Made by a program: the position numbers and the translations under genes. 64,000 nucleotides of DNA, from assembly GCF_047468865.1 (NCBI RefSeq), contig NZ_JBLGTV010000004.1, positions 158,399 to 222,398 of the forward strand. The letters run 5' to 3'. How positions within the stretch are numbered: position 1 is the first letter of the stretch; each line of letters starts with the position of its first letter. Below the pieces are notes generated by a model that had not been told where the DNA came from, did no database searches, and was given only the letters and a program-made list of their open reading frames with translations. This stretch comes from Castellaniella hirudinis_A (lineage in GTDB: Bacteria; Pseudomonadota; Gammaproteobacteria; Burkholderiales; Burkholderiaceae_B). Positions 63,328 to 64,000 of this stretch are shown here, piece by piece.

Positions 63328-63583
63328 CAAGATTGCTGGTCATCACCAAACCAATAGATAGTAAACAGCCGCGGCTTGTCTTGATCGGTAGAGCGAATGT
63401 CACGATATCTGAGACAGCCCCGCTTGCTAGCAGAGCGGACACTCGTGGGCTTTGATTGAGTGGTTCTTGTGGGTCGGTCTAAGACCTTGGTGATAGATCT
63501 CAATCGGCCAGAAGCGATTATTGAACGCAATATGTCTGCGTAAGTACTTTGCTATGAAAAGCATTTAATAGAGAAATAATAAA

Positions 63584-63993
63584 ATGGTTAAAAAGTTCCA
63601 AGTTTTTGTAAGCTCAACATATGAAGATCTAAAAAAGAGCGAGATCAAGTCATAAAAGCCATTCTTGAAATGGGACACATCCCCGTCGAAATGGAGATGT
63701 TCAGCGCAGCTGATGAAGAGCAATGGAAAATAACTCAGCGTCAAATTGATGAATCCGATTATTACGTTGTTGTTGCTGCCCATAACTATGGTTCAGTCAC
63801 AGAAGAAGGCTTGAGCTATACCGAAAAGGAATACGATTATGCAGTTAGCAAAGAGATTCCAGTCCTTGGGTTTGTGATAGACGCAACGGCATCTTGGCCC
63901 GCAGATCTTGTTGAACATACTTCGTCAGCCCTGAAATATTCATTTCGACAATCAGGAACCACTTCACGCCGCCAGAAGTGCCGGCGGTATTGA
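63584..63993 (+). pseudogene. DUF4062 protein, frame split at an A AAA AAG slippery heptamer
   Basis: The zero frame reads MVKKFQVFVSSTYEDLKK and stops at a TAA (63653-63655). A -1 shift on A AAA AAG (63631-63637) continues as KERDQVIKAILEMGHIPVEM, EEQWKITQRQIDESDYYVVV and GLSYTEKEYDYAV, the normal DUF4062 core, to a TGA at 63991. The shifted product would be about 136 residues; the last 20 (SFRQSGTTSRRQKCRRY) do not look like the family, so the 3' part may also be rearranged. Either one A was lost from a 7-A run (pseudogene) or the shift is programmed. DUF4062 often leads STAND or TIR-like defence proteins. Confidence 0.75.
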
Positions 63994-64000
63994 GCTGACA

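Noticed and set aside
63270..63530. 86-codon minus-strand frame in the gap between the two AT-rich genes
   Set aside because: It overlaps the end of the DUF6414-like gene antisense, has no clear ribosome-binding site, and I recognise no domain.

Overview
The first 55 kb are a GC-rich, gene-dense chromosome segment. Gene content and order (gpmA, rhodanese, grxC, secB, gpsA; rsmB, DUF4390, NtrY/NtrX-like pair; fmt-def; prmC-prfA-hemA; several LivFGHMK and TRAP uptake systems) point to a betaproteobacterium of the order Burkholderiales, most likely Alcaligenaceae (Bordetella/Achromobacter/Castellaniella type). This is inferred from gene content and recalled synteny; no database search was possible.

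Layout. 1-9 kb: cell-envelope proteases (ctpA, EnvC-like), glycolysis (gpmA), redox and export (rhodanese-like, grxC, secB), gpsA, tRNA/rRNA methylation (trmL, rsmB), comF and a BioC-like methyltransferase. 9-16 kb: DUF4390, a membrane histidine kinase and its short response regulator; fmt-def; dprA; a hydroxymethylglutaryl-CoA lyase. 16-32 kb: a lone amino-acid binding protein, then two complete branched-chain-type ABC importers. The first is built together with two acyl-CoA/aryl-CoA ligases and a divergent Crp/Fnr regulator, as expected for uptake and CoA activation of an organic acid. The second has a fused LivM-LivG protein. 32-41 kb: a LysR regulator, sulfate assimilation (cysH-cysD-cysN), glutamate dehydrogenase-asparaginase, and threonine breakdown (tdh, kbl). 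41-51 kb: a c-di-GMP hybrid protein, a TRAP transporter (dctP-dctQ-dctM), an MFS carrier and an HD-GYP protein. 51-55 kb: ubiX, grxD, prmC, prfA, hemA.

At 55.3 kb a tRNA-Phe gene marks the border of an accessory region running to the window end. A P4-type integrase lies directly downstream of the tRNA, followed by an AlpA-type regulator and cargo made mostly of toxin-antitoxin genes in different states of decay: an intact TacT/DUF1778-like pair with a clear operator, vapB with a destroyed vapC, an orphan excisionase-like antitoxin, and a RhuM gene broken by a 32-bp duplication. At 61.3 kb the element's start module repeats: integrase leader, an integrase reduced to its two ends, AlpA and AlpA leader. 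A second related element is therefore stacked behind the first. Behind it sit AT-rich genes: a DUF6414-like protein and a DUF4062 protein whose reading frame is split exactly at an A AAA AAG slippery heptamer. This last pair is the best candidate for an undescribed, possibly defensive, system.

Other non-coding signals: a family of TTGCAA-centred palindromic repeats at two convergent gene ends (39.0 and 49.4 kb), a paired 15-bp element in front of the first Liv/ligase cluster, an NtrC-like site before the glutamate dehydrogenase gene, and intercistronic hairpins beside transporter binding-protein genes.
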